Below, piece by piece: positions 35,132 to 44,203 of a stretch of 64,000 bases of DNA (its first letter is position 1; the number at the start of each line of letters is the position of its first letter). The stretch lies in assembly GCF_045310525.1 (NCBI RefSeq), contig NZ_JBJHZY010000002.1:682001-746000 (forward strand), read 5' to 3'. Position numbers and translations under genes: made by a program. The notes beneath the pieces are model-generated. The model was not told where the DNA came from and made no database searches. It saw only the letters and a program-made list of their open reading frames with translations. Source of the stretch: Clostridium_AT radicumherbarum (GTDB lineage: Bacteria; Bacillota; Clostridia; Clostridiales; Clostridiaceae).

Positions 35132-36292
35132 TTATACATAGTTTCTTATTTTTACAACCTTTCCAGCTTTCATATACACCCTGGGGACTCTCTTGCTTAT
35201 CATGCAGGTAACTTCATAATTAATTGTCCCAATAAGTTCTGCTATATTATCAGCTGTAAATTTCAAGCCACCCTGCTCGCCCATTAAAGTAACTTCATCT
35301 CCAACATTAACATTACCTATATCAGTAACGTCCACCATACATTGGTCCATACATATTCTACCTATAACCGGTGCAAAGCTACCATTTATAATGACCTTTG
35401 CCTTATTGTAAAGAAGCCTTGTATAACCATCTGCATAGCCTACAGGCAGAGTTGCTATAATACTTTCCCTATTTGTTTTAAATTTTCTTCCATAACTTAT
35501 ATATTCTCCAGCTGGAAGTGTTTTTATGTGTACAACATTAGTTTTTAATGACATAACTGGCCTTAAATCTATATTATTTTTATCCACCTCATTAGATGGG
35601 TAATAGCCATATAGAATAATGCCAGGTCTTACTGCTTCAAAATGTGACTCTGGAAAATCAATAATTGCAGCGCTGTTTGCAATATGTCTTATATTTATTT
35701 TTATTCCCTTTTGTAATAATTTTTCATAAAATTTATTATAATTATTAAATTGATAGGTTGTATAATCTTTATTTTCTTCATCAGCAGAAGAAAAATGAGA
35801 AAATAGACCTTCAATTATTATATTTGGCAATTTACTGATTTTATATACCTCATCTGCACTTTCATCATTAGGAAGAAAACCGATTCGTCCCATACCAGTA
35901 TCTAAGGCAATGTGTACTCTTGCTATTTTATTTTTTCTTTGTGCCATTAAAGAAATTTCTTTTGCTAAATCATAAGAATAAACAGTTTGTTCAATATCAT
36001 ATCTAATTAACATATCTATTAAGCTAGGAGGGGTAAAGCCTAAAACCATAATAGATTCCTCTATACCGCCTCGCCTAAGTTCTATTGCCTCACTAAGTAC
36101 TGCAACAGCTATTCTAGTAGCCCCATTTTCTAATAGAGTAGGTGCAATATCCAAGGCTCCATGCCCATAGCCATCAGCTTTAATGACAGCTATTATGTCT
36201 TTACTTTTTGAAACTCTACTTATTTCTCTCATATTATGGGCAAGTTTATCTAAATCCACCTCTGCCCAAACTGGTCTTAAGTGCCTAAACAT
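35132..36292 (-). CDS. alr: Alanine racemase
   Basis: PLP-dependent racemase providing D-alanine for peptidoglycan; 386 residues. Lys38 in IIAVIKADGYGHG binds PLP. The segments LDTGMGRIGF, AIIDFPESHFEAVRPGIILY and RICMDQCMVDVT are conserved, the last bearing the region of the second-half substrate contacts. Length and motifs are complete. It lies between the YdcC-like lipoprotein and ndoAI, as in Bacillus. Confidence 0.97.
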   Translation of the reverse strand: MFRHLRPVWAEVDLDKLAHNMREISRVSKSKDIIAVIKADGYGHGALDIAPTLLENGATRIAVAVLSEAIELRRGGIEESIMVLGFTPPSLIDMLIRYDIEQTVYSYDLAKEISLMAQRKNKIARVHIALDTGMGRIGFLPNDESADEVYKISKLPNIIIEGLFSHFSSADEENKDYTTYQFNNYNKFYEKLLQKGIKINIRHIANSAAIIDFPESHFEAVRPGIILYGYYPSNEVDKNNIDLRPVMSLKTNVVHIKTLPAGEYISYGRKFKTNRESIIATLPVGYADGYTRLLYNKAKVIINGSFAPVIGRICMDQCMVDVTDIGNVNVGDEVTLMGEQGGLKFTADNIAELIGTINYEVTCMISKRVPRVYMKAGKVVKIRNYV

Positions 36293-36352
36293 TTTTTAAC
36301 CCCCATCTTTTGTTAATGATGAATTCTACATTAATTATATTCTACTCCAAAA

Positions 36353-36961
36353 TTACTGAGTTTTAAACATTTTTTCATCAAGTGCAGGGTTTGCTTCAAA
36401 GTTACTATAGGTAATTTTTCTTCTTTCACTGCCTTTCTCGTCATAAACTATAACCATTTGAGGATGATAAGTTTTCATGTTTACATACATCACGGCTCTG
36501 CTCATTTCTCTGCTGCCTCCTGGTATTGTAAGATGTATGAGCTGAAGCTTCACATTATCTACTGTCTTATACTCAAATTTTATTTTCTCATCTGTATATA
36601 AAAGCTTTATATACTCCTTAATGAAACTAATTTTATATATATCATCAAAGTCCTTTTCTAATATGTAACTAGAATTGTTTTTTATATCATGGGCATAAAT
36701 CTTATCATCTTTATAAATAAACACCCTGTCTTCTCCAAGTTCAAGTCTGTAACCTAAATTTTTGTCAAAATATTGTTTTCCCTCATAAGTTATGGTCTGC
36801 TTATTATTTATTATTTCCATCTTATAACTTGTACTATAACTATTTAAGACTTTTAAAAAATCCATAGCTTCATTTGGATCATTTTTATCTTTTCTACAGC
36901 CTGAAAATAATATAGAAAATATTAATGCAAGTACTGATACTATTAATAATTTTTTCTTCAT
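36353..36961 (-). CDS. YdcC-like lipoprotein (LolA-like fold)
   Basis: Lipoprotein of 202 residues. The chosen ATG has GGAGGAAAGC upstream; the signal peptide ends in a lipobox with LFSGC, placing a lipid-anchored cysteine at about residue 22. The mature part has the beta-rich pattern typical of LolA/DUF4367-like lipoproteins (YEGKQYFDKNLGYRLELGED, YVNMKTYHPQMVIVYDEKG). In B. subtilis ydcC lies between acpS and alr, and the same order is seen here with nnr inserted. YdcC is a sporulation-associated protein in Bacillus; a similar role here is inference. Confidence 0.8.
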   Translation of the reverse strand: MKKKLLIVSVLALIFSILFSGCRKDKNDPNEAMDFLKVLNSYSTSYKMEIINNKQTITYEGKQYFDKNLGYRLELGEDRVFIYKDDKIYAHDIKNNSSYILEKDFDDIYKISFIKEYIKLLYTDEKIKFEYKTVDNVKLQLIHLTIPGGSREMSRAVMYVNMKTYHPQMVIVYDEKGSERRKITYSNFEANPALDEKMFKTQ

Positions 36962-37109
36962 GCTTTCCTCCAATAATGCTTCTCTCATTATTAATACTAT
37001 TCAGCTTGTCTATGCAATATTCGTAAAAACTTACAGCTTCTTCATTTCAAATGATTACTTGATTTAATGCAGCTCCTAAGAATAACTTTATAAAAATTAC
37101 AGCTCTAAT

Positions 37110-38612
37110 TTATTTCTGCAGCAGCTCTTTAATTATGTAGGGTATACTCTCAAGGAGGCTGCTGGCACTGACGCAGAACATTTCTTCCGCAAGCTTATCT
37201 CCTGAGTAGCCATGGATATATACTGCTAGTGCAGCTGCTTCTACTGGCTTATAACCTTGCCCTATAAAGGAAGCAATTATTCCTGTCAAGCAATCTCCCA
37301 TGCCGCCTGAAGCCATTGAACTATTTCCTGTTGGATTAATTATTACTGTTACTCCATCAGTAATTACAGTATTATAACCCTTTAATATAACTACAACCTT
37401 ATACTCTTTAGCAAAATTTTTAGAAACTTCTATTCTGTTTTCTTGAATATATTCTATGGATAACCCAGTAATTCTGGACATTTCACCAACATGAGGTGTC
37501 AAAATTACTGGCATTTCCCTATTCTTTAATAGATCAAGGTTCTCTTTAAGAACATTTATGCCGTCAGCATCTATAACAATTGGACAAGCTGACTTTTCAA
37601 GAACAAATTTAACTGTATTTAAGGTAGATTCCTTATTTCCCATTCCAGGTCCTACTGCTATACAATTACTCTTATTAAGAATATCCATGAGTCTTTCAGT
37701 TTCACTAAAATTAATAGTCATTGCCTCAGTAAGCTTTGTGCTTAATATAGGCTGAATGTCTTCGCTGCAGCAAAGAGTTATGAGACCCGCACCGCTTCTT
37801 ACAGCAGCCTCTGTTACAAGATATGCCGCTCCAGTAAAGCCCTTAGAACCTGCTATTAGAAGCACTTTTCCATAATCACCCTTATGTCCATAAATGTCTC
37901 TTGCCTTAAGCCTTGCTTTTATCATAGCCTCATCCAGCATAAATTCTTTCTCATGAAATCTATCAACAGCAGAGCTTGGAATACCAATATTTTCGACAAC
38001 TACTTCACCAGTATATCTATTGCTGCCATAATTTAAGAACCCCTTTTTATATAGCTCAAAGGTAATAGTTTTATTTGCTTTTACTGAATTGCCCATAATC
38101 TTGCCGCTGTCATTATTAAATCCAGAAGGCACATCTATGGATATGGTATAAGAACTATTTTCATTAATTATAGATATAACTAAATCATAAATTCCTTCCA
38201 GGCTTCTTACTAAACCAGTTCCAAAAAGAGCATCTACTGTAACGCTGCTGCGCTCAATAGAATCTCTCAGCTCATTTGCATCTTCTAAGTTATGAATGCT
38301 CCTTATTCTTATTCCCATGTTTTTTAGTATGTTATAGTTTGCTCTGCAGTCCTCAGTCATGCCCTCTTCAGAACCTACTAAAAAAACCTCAATATTCTTT
38401 TGGAGGATGGCTAAATGCCTTGCAACCGCAAAACCATCGCCTCCATTGTTCCCCTTACCGCAAATTATTGCAAAGGAATTGTATTTTTGTAGTTCAAGAT
38501 TCTTTAATACTTTCAGGGCAGCATTTTCCATAAGTACAATTCCGGGAACTTTTAATTTTTCAATGCAGTATTTATCAATTTCCTTCATTATTAGCCCAGT
38601 TGCTATTTTCAC
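37110..38612 (-). CDS. nnr: Bifunctional NAD(P)H-hydrate epimerase / ADP-dependent NAD(P)H-hydrate dehydratase
   Basis: Repairs damaged NAD(P)HX. The N-terminal YjeF domain (about 1-215) epimerises NAD(P)HX, with VLMENAA and CGKGNNGGDGFAVARHL. The C-terminal kinase-fold domain (about 225-500) dehydrates it using ADP, with AGSKGFTGAAYLV, AVGPGMG, LTPHVGEM and the catalytic GGMGDCLTGI. I prefer the GTG at 38612 (VKIATGLIMKEID); an upstream ATG adds five residues. It overlaps the acpS end by 38 bases, so the two are coupled. Confidence 0.93.
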   Translation of the reverse strand: MKIATGLIMKEIDKYCIEKLKVPGIVLMENAALKVLKNLELQKYNSFAIICGKGNNGGDGFAVARHLAILQKNIEVFLVGSEEGMTEDCRANYNILKNMGIRIRSIHNLEDANELRDSIERSSVTVDALFGTGLVRSLEGIYDLVISIINENSSYTISIDVPSGFNNDSGKIMGNSVKANKTITFELYKKGFLNYGSNRYTGEVVVENIGIPSSAVDRFHEKEFMLDEAMIKARLKARDIYGHKGDYGKVLLIAGSKGFTGAAYLVTEAAVRSGAGLITLCCSEDIQPILSTKLTEAMTINFSETERLMDILNKSNCIAVGPGMGNKESTLNTVKFVLEKSACPIVIDADGINVLKENLDLLKNREMPVILTPHVGEMSRITGLSIEYIQENRIEVSKNFAKEYKVVVILKGYNTVITDGVTVIINPTGNSSMASGGMGDCLTGIIASFIGQGYKPVEAAALAVYIHGYSGDKLAEEMFCVSASSLLESIPYIIKELLQK

Positions 38613-39009
38613 TATCATCATCCTCAACTTTACATTCTTCTATAATTACATAGGCAATGGCACTGTCTTCTCCGTGAGAAATACTAATATCTATTTTATA
38701 ACCATTCGCTCCAAGTTTTTTTGCTATTTCCTTTGCCTTTCCCTTAAGCAAAGCAATAGGTTTACCAAGAGTTGTTCTGTCTATTACAATATCTTTAAAG
38801 CCAAAGCCTCTAAACCCTGTACCAAGTGCCTTGGACACTGCTTCCTTTGCTGCAAATCTGCCTGCTACAAATTCAGGTCTGAAACCCCTCAATTTTAAAT
38901 ATTCAATTTCTTCTTTATTAAATAGCTTATTAATAAAATTATCATTTCTCTCAATAGCTTCTTTTATCCTGCGTATTTCAACTATATCTACACCGATTCC
39001 TAAAATCAT
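38575..39009 (-). CDS. acpS: Holo-[acyl-carrier-protein] synthase
   Basis: AcpS transfers 4'-phosphopantetheine from CoA to acyl carrier protein. The 144-residue protein has GIGVDIVEIRRI (Mg2+-binding aspartate) and GRFAAKEAVSKALGTG (catalytic glutamate). The C-terminus is about 15-20 residues longer than the usual 120-125, an acidic/Asn-rich tail (EDDDSENSNWANNEGN) that overlaps the start of nnr; the tail is probably a by-product of this overlap. Confidence 0.95.
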   Translation of the reverse strand: MILGIGVDIVEIRRIKEAIERNDNFINKLFNKEEIEYLKLRGFRPEFVAGRFAAKEAVSKALGTGFRGFGFKDIVIDRTTLGKPIALLKGKAKEIAKKLGANGYKIDISISHGEDSAIAYVIIEECKVEDDDSENSNWANNEGN

Positions 39010-39100
39010 TCAAATCACCACCAGAAATATTTAAAAATTAAATGTACTTTTTGAGTTTTAAGTTTCTTTAGTCGAATCTATTTTATCATATTTAGGGGAC

Positions 39101-39126
39101 AAAAAAAGAGGCTTCCCCTCTTTTTT
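39101..39126 (-). terminator. Intrinsic terminator after the DUF6514 gene
   Basis: AAAAAAGAGG and CCTCTTTTTT flank a short loop and extend into T- and A-runs on both strands. It ends a few bases before the DUF6514 stop on the minus strand side and precedes acpS. Confidence 0.8.
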
Positions 39127-39130
39127 GTTG

Positions 39131-39499
39131 TTAATTAGTTGCTATATTATTTAAATCTTCATTAAAGTCTAATATGTATTCGTCGATATATTCTCCTAAA
39201 ATTTCAATTAAATGAATTGGAGAAACACAGTTATCTGATAAAAGTTTTAGCAAGTCATGAACTTTATGTCTATATGGGCTGATGCTTTCAACACTTTCTC
39301 TCTCAATATTAATAATACAGTCATCGAGAATATCCTGTCTTTCTATTTCGATGCCGTAGGTTTGGACTTCCATTTTGTCTTCACTTAAGTTTTCAGCATC
39401 CAATGATATTGAGAAGTTGTTTTTCGTTAACCTATAGATGTAATTTTTCATAATACCTTCAAAATTTTCATTTCTGGTTATGCATTCAACTACCACCAT
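39131..39499 (-). CDS. DUF6514 family protein
   Basis: A 122-residue cytosolic protein without membrane segments. The segment VQTYGIEIERQD is the recognisable DUF6514 core, followed by a helical C-terminus (VHDLLKLLSDNCVSPIHLIE). The family is common in clostridia and has no known function. The ATG has only a modest ribosome site (CAGGGAT). DnaA-box-like sequences overlap its probable promoter. Confidence 0.7.
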   Translation of the reverse strand: MVVVECITRNENFEGIMKNYIYRLTKNNFSISLDAENLSEDKMEVQTYGIEIERQDILDDCIINIERESVESISPYRHKVHDLLKLLSDNCVSPIHLIEILGEYIDEYILDFNEDLNNIATN

Positions 39500-39815
39500 A
39501 AATCCCTGATCTTAGAAACTTATTTAAGGAACTTGTACACATTATACACAATACTTATCAACAATTGTGTATAACTACTCTTGTTTCATAAACTGCTCTA
39601 GGATACAGTTTTCACCCCCTCAAAGTATCTTTGTCACAATACTAACATTATTCACAGAAAAATATTGTCATAATCTGATAGTTATCCACAATTATTTATC
39701 TCTATATTGTGACAAATTTAACGGTGAGGGGTAAGAAAATATACCAGTTATTTGTAATTGTTAGAATATTTGGATAACTTCCTAATAATTTTGTCGAATT
39801 CTTACAGAAAATGAA
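39500..39815. promoter_or_regulatory. DnaA-box cluster and promoter region upstream of the DUF6514 gene
   Basis: No gene lies here. Nine-mers resembling DnaA boxes occur at 39542 (TTATACACA), 39555 (TTATCAACA), 39566 (reverse TTATACACA), 39648 (TTATTCACA) and 39682 (perfect TTATCCACA). On the minus strand a TATAAT lies within the box at 39542-39550, so a bound DnaA would cover the -10 of the DUF6514 gene. No -35 of good quality was seen. The cluster could be a DnaA titration or regulatory site. Confidence 0.55.
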
Positions 39816-40409
39816 TTATGATTTTTTATTCAAAATTGCATCTTTTACAGCTTCAACCATCAAATTTTCTTGAATTCCTATATATTTACATATATCTTCT
39901 ACAATTAAGATGCAAGCAACTACTGCTCCAATATCATTTTCAGTATAATCTTCTAAAAAGAAATTTATTTTATAGATGTCCACCGTTTCCTTCTTACACT
40001 TTATTTCACTGTATATACCAGCCAAGGCACTGTATAAGATTGAATAAGAAATATCAATAAAATCCTTTTTAGATTTATCGCTTCCGTTTATTACATCTCT
40101 TACTATTTTATTTAATGAGGTATTTTTATAATATTCTTCTATTGTTAGGTTATATTTGTTTCCAATGTGCTTTCCAATTATATCTCCATTAATAAGTGCA
40201 ACTTCACCGTTGGTATTAAAGAGTATAGTTAAACCAAGATCCCCATTTTTCTCTTCTTTTATTTCATCAATGAGTTTCTTCATATTATAATTAAAAGCTG
40301 AATTAAACTTTGAATCTAAAATAAAATACTCAAGCTCTCTAGCTGAGGCAACAGCAACAAAATCAGAAAACTTTCTGTATAATTTTTTCATGAATTCCTT
40401 GCTTCTCAC
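39816..40409 (-). CDS. Hypothetical protein
   Basis: I do not recognise this protein of 197 residues (from a GTG with GGAAGGGGAGAT upstream; a further GTG at 40445 would add 12). It is mostly alpha-helical and acidic/basic mixed, with no membrane helix or cysteine motif. The middle has GLTILFNTNGEVALINGDII and GKHIGNKYN. It is 86 bases from the DUF4129 membrane protein gene upstream on the same strand, with no evident terminator between, so it may be the last gene of the MoxR operon. Confidence 0.7.
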   Translation of the reverse strand: MRSKEFMKKLYRKFSDFVAVASARELEYFILDSKFNSAFNYNMKKLIDEIKEEKNGDLGLTILFNTNGEVALINGDIIGKHIGNKYNLTIEEYYKNTSLNKIVRDVINGSDKSKKDFIDISYSILYSALAGIYSEIKCKKETVDIYKINFFLEDYTENDIGAVVACILIVEDICKYIGIQENLMVEAVKDAILNKKS

Positions 40410-40495
40410 ATAAAATCTCCCCTTCCGTACAAATTTATTTTGCACAGCATAAAGAGAAACTATACTATAGTAATTTACAAAGGTCGAAAAGGCTA

Positions 40496-41746
40496 TTAAA
40501 GCTGTTTCTTAACCTTAGCAAAACTTTCTTTTATTACTTCAACTTTTTCCTTACTAATCTTATGAGAAGAAAACTTTGCTTCATTGTAAATATCTGTTAG
40601 ATTGTTTATTCCTTCAGGCATCTCAATATAAGTCTTTGTAATATTCTCCAATTGCTTTGCAGTCATATGTTTCCTAAATATGCCCTTTTCATTTGTCTTC
40701 TGCTCAAATTTTTTATAAACATTTATTGCCTGTTCTCTTAAATTGCTTATTTTAAATATTTTCTTAAGTGTTCTTTTTATAGAATAAGTATTATAATTTT
40801 TGTCTTTTGAAAGCTTTTCTCTTTCCAGAAATGCTTCCTTTGAATTCCTGCTTTTCCTTGCCTTTAATCTACTTAGTGATTTATATGCAAGATAAATTAA
40901 TGCTAGAAGAAGAATAACTTTTATAATATTACTAAGCCAAATAGTCCAAACTGCATTACTTGCCATATTTGCAACCTCATTATTCTTAAGCTGCGGATTA
41001 TTTTGGCTAATATTTATTTTATCTATTGAGTTCAGCTTATTTGAAAAACTACTTTTTAAATAATTAATCACGATTTCAAGTGGTTTATTTATTAAAATTA
41101 CCAGTACACCTGTTAGCCACTCTATTACTTTGTAAATAATATTTTCTAAGAATTTTAAGCAAATAAGTACTCTTTTAAATACGCTGTCAAGTGAAAAAAA
41201 TATTACTATAGCAGCGATAGCAATATTAGTTTTGAAGCTTTTATTATTTTTAAGGCTGTAATAATAATTTCTTGCCTCTCTCATTAAAATACTAGTGGAA
41301 ATTAGAAAAATTAAATAAAACTTTAATAGGAACTGTTGTGTACTTAACCTTGCAAAAGTACAAATGAAGCCTAAAACCACAAGAATGGCAATTGCCTGCT
41401 TTGCTTTATTTTTATAAACCTCATAATTTACATCTTGCTGTTCATTCATATAAGTTATAAATAATATAAAGCAGATATAGCAACTGCTATATAAAAGGTT
41501 CGGCTTGTCAGTAATAAGAAAAAGTATTGCTTCTGAAATAATAAATACAGAAAAAGCTGAAATGGCAGGTTTATTTGTTTTATCTAATATATAAGTCAGG
41601 ATAAAGGCAGAAAAAAGGGATAACAAAAAAAGTTCGTAATGAACTTTTCCTCCTAAAAATCCATTTAGCAGACTTCCAAAAATAATAAAAAAGAAGGTAT
41701 TGCTGCTTACTGTATAAAGTATTTTAATTTGCCTGTACCAGCTCAT
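40496..41746 (-). CDS. Membrane protein with C-terminal DUF4129-like domain
   Basis: Protein of 416 residues with about six to seven helices in the first 200 residues, a further helix near 275-295 and a cytosolic or external C-terminal region. The last 75 residues (FRKHMTAKQLENITKTYIE and IYNEAKFSSHKISKEKVE) fit DUF4129. In MoxR-DUF58 operons the third gene is usually a TgpA-type transglutaminase with the same tail; here the transglutaminase core with Cys-His-Asp is absent, so this is a reduced version. It follows the DUF58 gene by 24 bases. Confidence 0.75.
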   Translation of the reverse strand: MSWYRQIKILYTVSSNTFFFIIFGSLLNGFLGGKVHYELFLLSLFSAFILTYILDKTNKPAISAFSVFIISEAILFLITDKPNLLYSSCYICFILFITYMNEQQDVNYEVYKNKAKQAIAILVVLGFICTFARLSTQQFLLKFYLIFLISTSILMREARNYYYSLKNNKSFKTNIAIAAIVIFFSLDSVFKRVLICLKFLENIIYKVIEWLTGVLVILINKPLEIVINYLKSSFSNKLNSIDKINISQNNPQLKNNEVANMASNAVWTIWLSNIIKVILLLALIYLAYKSLSRLKARKSRNSKEAFLEREKLSKDKNYNTYSIKRTLKKIFKISNLREQAINVYKKFEQKTNEKGIFRKHMTAKQLENITKTYIEMPEGINNLTDIYNEAKFSSHKISKEKVEVIKESFAKVKKQL

Positions 41747-41770
41747 TTAGAAAGCTCCTTTGTGTAAAGT

Positions 41771-42883
41771 TTACTTAAATATTGCCTTTTCTATTCCCTT
41801 TATAATTGGCAGAGTTGATTTAGAAGATATATCTATAAGCTTGATGATAAAGCCGCTTCTAGCTAGCCTTGAAATTATGGTTATACTCTCCTCATTTAAA
41901 AAATCTGCAACTACAATATAAGTAGTATTTTTGTTAAAAAACTTGCTCTTTTCAATTAAATACTCATTAAAACTAAGCCTTGGAGTATAATCTATGCGGG
42001 CGCAAAGCTCCATAATATGCCTTAAGGAATTTAAAGAAGGTACTATTTCATTAACTGCTTCCCCTCCATAACTTATAAGCTGAGAATTACACCAAAAACC
42101 TACAGATACCCCTTCCTTAATACTTTGCCTTGAAAGTGCAGCAGCCAATGCTATGCCTCTTTCTATAGCTTTGTCATCAATAGAACTATAATAGGGCTCC
42201 CCGCATTCCACACATAAAATTATCATTAATTCCATTTCAGCAGTATAATCATAGTCTTTAACCATAAGCTTATTCATTTTTAAACTGGATTTCCAATGTA
42301 CATCCTTCATTCTATCTTCTACATTGTATTCACGAATACCCTTAATATATAAGGGATCCTTATATATCCATCTTTTAATAATGGAATCTCCCTGAAAATT
42401 TGTAGTATTAAACTCAAGCTGTTTTAAGTCTATAACTTTTGGATAAACCAAAAGCTCTACATAATCCTCAAAGTCTCTCTCCCTAGTATTGAGTCCAAAA
42501 GCATCACCTATAGCCATCTTTACCTCTCTTAATAGGTAAGTTCCCCTTTTTAAGGCTCTAATGCTGTAGGTTCTTCTTACCCTTTCATGGCCTCTTACAT
42601 TAAGCTTTGTAATATGATAATTTGACTCACCAGAGTTTACTAGGTTTTCTTCTTCAAAAACAACTAATTCCATAGGCAGTTTTTCAGTAATAAGCATAAA
42701 GGATATAGGCAGCCATTTATTATTTTCAATAATCATGGACATCTTGAAACTTTCACCTTCTAGAATAGAAGAAGAAACAGTTTCTCTTTTTAAGCTTAAG
42801 TTCCGAAAGCCTCTTTTAGCTGTAAATTCTGCCAGTAAAAGTATTAATAATAATATAAAAATAAAAATATAGTATCCTGTCAT
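41771..42883 (-). CDS. DUF58 domain-containing protein
   Basis: Protein of 370 residues with an N-terminal membrane helix (about 4-20) and a DUF58 domain: RALKRGTYLLREVKMAIGDA, FGLNTRE, VYPKVIDL, IREYNVEDRMKDVHWKSSLK and MVKDYDYTAEMELMIILC are the typical motifs (usually RxYxPGDxxRxIxW). The C-terminal half is VWA-like. DUF58 proteins work with MoxR AAA ATPases, often in envelope stress or metal insertion. It is 13 bases from the MoxR gene. Confidence 0.9.
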   Translation of the reverse strand: MTGYYIFIFILLLILLLAEFTAKRGFRNLSLKRETVSSSILEGESFKMSMIIENNKWLPISFMLITEKLPMELVVFEEENLVNSGESNYHITKLNVRGHERVRRTYSIRALKRGTYLLREVKMAIGDAFGLNTRERDFEDYVELLVYPKVIDLKQLEFNTTNFQGDSIIKRWIYKDPLYIKGIREYNVEDRMKDVHWKSSLKMNKLMVKDYDYTAEMELMIILCVECGEPYYSSIDDKAIERGIALAAALSRQSIKEGVSVGFWCNSQLISYGGEAVNEIVPSLNSLRHIMELCARIDYTPRLSFNEYLIEKSKFFNKNTTYIVVADFLNEESITIISRLARSGFIIKLIDISSKSTLPIIKGIEKAIFK

Positions 42884-42896
42884 AACTTCACCTTGC

Positions 42897-43847
42897 TTAA
42901 AGCTGTTCTAGAGGAGTATGAACTGTATTTAAAATATCTGTAATTATTTCATCTGCCTTACTTAAGCTTCCCTGAATGTCATTTTTCAAAATAATTCTAT
43001 GACTCAAAATAGGTATTGACATTTCTTTTATATCCTCTGGTATTACATAATCTCTGCCGCTTATTGCTGCTAAGGCTTGGCTTCCCTTCAATAGATTCAA
43101 GGAAGCTCTAGGACTTGCTCCAAGCTCAATTTTTTTGTGTTTTCTTGTGGCATTTACAAGCTCTATAATATAATTTTTAATTTCTTCACTTACATGAACC
43201 TTTGTAAAATTAGACTGTACATAGGCAACTTCTTCGAAAGAAACAACTTCACTTAACTCCTCAAGAGGATCCTCTTCCATAAATCTATCTAATATATTTT
43301 TTTCCTCCATAAATTCAGGGTAACCCAGGCTTAATCTTATAAAAAACCTGTCCAGCTGAGCCTCAGGTAACGGAAAGGTTCCAAATTGTTCCACAGGGTT
43401 TTGCGTAGCCATAACGAAAAACGGCTTACTTAGCTTAATTGTCTCTCCTTCAACAGTTATCTGCCTTTCTTCCATGCATTCTAAGAGAGCTGATTGAGTC
43501 CTTGGAGTTGCTCTGTTTATTTCATCTGCTAAAACAAATTGACTAAGCAGTGGTCCCTTTCTAAATTCAAACTCCCCGCTTTTTTGGTTGTAAAAATAAA
43601 TTCCTGTTAAATCTGAAGGTAAAAGATCTGGAGTAAACTGAATTCTTTTAAAGCTTAGGTTTAAGCTTTTAGCAAGGGCCTTTGAAAGCTTGGTTTTACC
43701 AAGTCCAGGTATATCTTCTAAAAGCACATGTCCAGAGCAAATAAAGGCAACAATAATTTTATCAATTTGAGTTTTCTTTCCGATAATAACCTTACCAACA
43801 TTTCCATTAATTTTATCCCTAAATTCTTTGAATTTTGAAACATCCAT
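42897..43847 (-). CDS. MoxR family AAA+ ATPase
   Basis: ATPase of 316 residues from an ATG with GGAGG eight bases upstream. Walker A lies in GHVLLEDIPGLGKTKLS, Walker B in FVLADEINRA, then TPRTQSALLECMEERQITV and the sensor region MATQNPVEQFGTFPLPEAQL, all diagnostic for MoxR. MoxR ATPases act as chaperones with VWA/DUF58 partners, which are encoded directly downstream. It is the first gene of the operon. Confidence 0.96.
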   Translation of the reverse strand: MDVSKFKEFRDKINGNVGKVIIGKKTQIDKIIVAFICSGHVLLEDIPGLGKTKLSKALAKSLNLSFKRIQFTPDLLPSDLTGIYFYNQKSGEFEFRKGPLLSQFVLADEINRATPRTQSALLECMEERQITVEGETIKLSKPFFVMATQNPVEQFGTFPLPEAQLDRFFIRLSLGYPEFMEEKNILDRFMEEDPLEELSEVVSFEEVAYVQSNFTKVHVSEEIKNYIIELVNATRKHKKIELGASPRASLNLLKGSQALAAISGRDYVIPEDIKEMSIPILSHRIILKNDIQGSLSKADEIITDILNTVHTPLEQL

Positions 43848-43877
43848 TTTAAAGCCTCCGGTCTTATCCTTCTTCAT

Positions 43878-44203
43878 AATTTTGACTAATATATATTGAG
43901 AATTAATTTTTAATTATTAATTAATTGCAAAATATTAATATTAATTATATCACTTTTCAACAAATTTGTATGTAATTCTACAAGGTATGTTTTTTAATTT
44001 ACGCAGTCATAAGTACAAAATGTAATGAATTGATTTTGTGCATAATTCCATAGGGTACTATTATTAAAGAAGGTTTTTTTGTATATAATTATAAAGCTTA
44101 ATAATTTTAAAATACCATATTAACCTTTGGGCTTATCTATGCTATACTAGAAAGTACATAAATGCTAACGTATGCATTAGCGCATTAACAAAGGGGGATT
44201 ATT
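43878..44203. other. Divergent intergenic region between moxR and pgmB
   Basis: No gene. It holds the pgmB promoter and operator (44120-44186, listed separately) and, near 43900-43960, AT-rich sequence (AATTATTAATTAATTG) shared in style with other spacers. Confidence 0.6.
44120..44186 (+). promoter_or_regulatory. pgmB promoter with downstream inverted-repeat operator
   Basis: TTAACC (44120-44125) and TATACT (44143-44148) are spaced 17 bases. Just past the expected start, GCTAA-CGTATGCA-TTAGC (44164-44181) is a perfect 5-bp inverted repeat nested in AATGC...GCATT. The position fits a repressor such as a LacI/GalR-type sugar regulator; no such gene is in the window. Confidence 0.65.

Noticed and set aside
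37110..39009. Frameshift between acpS and nnr
   Set aside because: The 38-base overlap is in different frames with complete domains in both products, so it is a normal overlap rather than a broken gene.
39500..39815. Chromosomal replication origin
   Set aside because: DnaA-like boxes are present, but there is no dnaA, dnaN, rpmH or rnpA nearby and no obvious DUE trio, so an oriC call is not supported.
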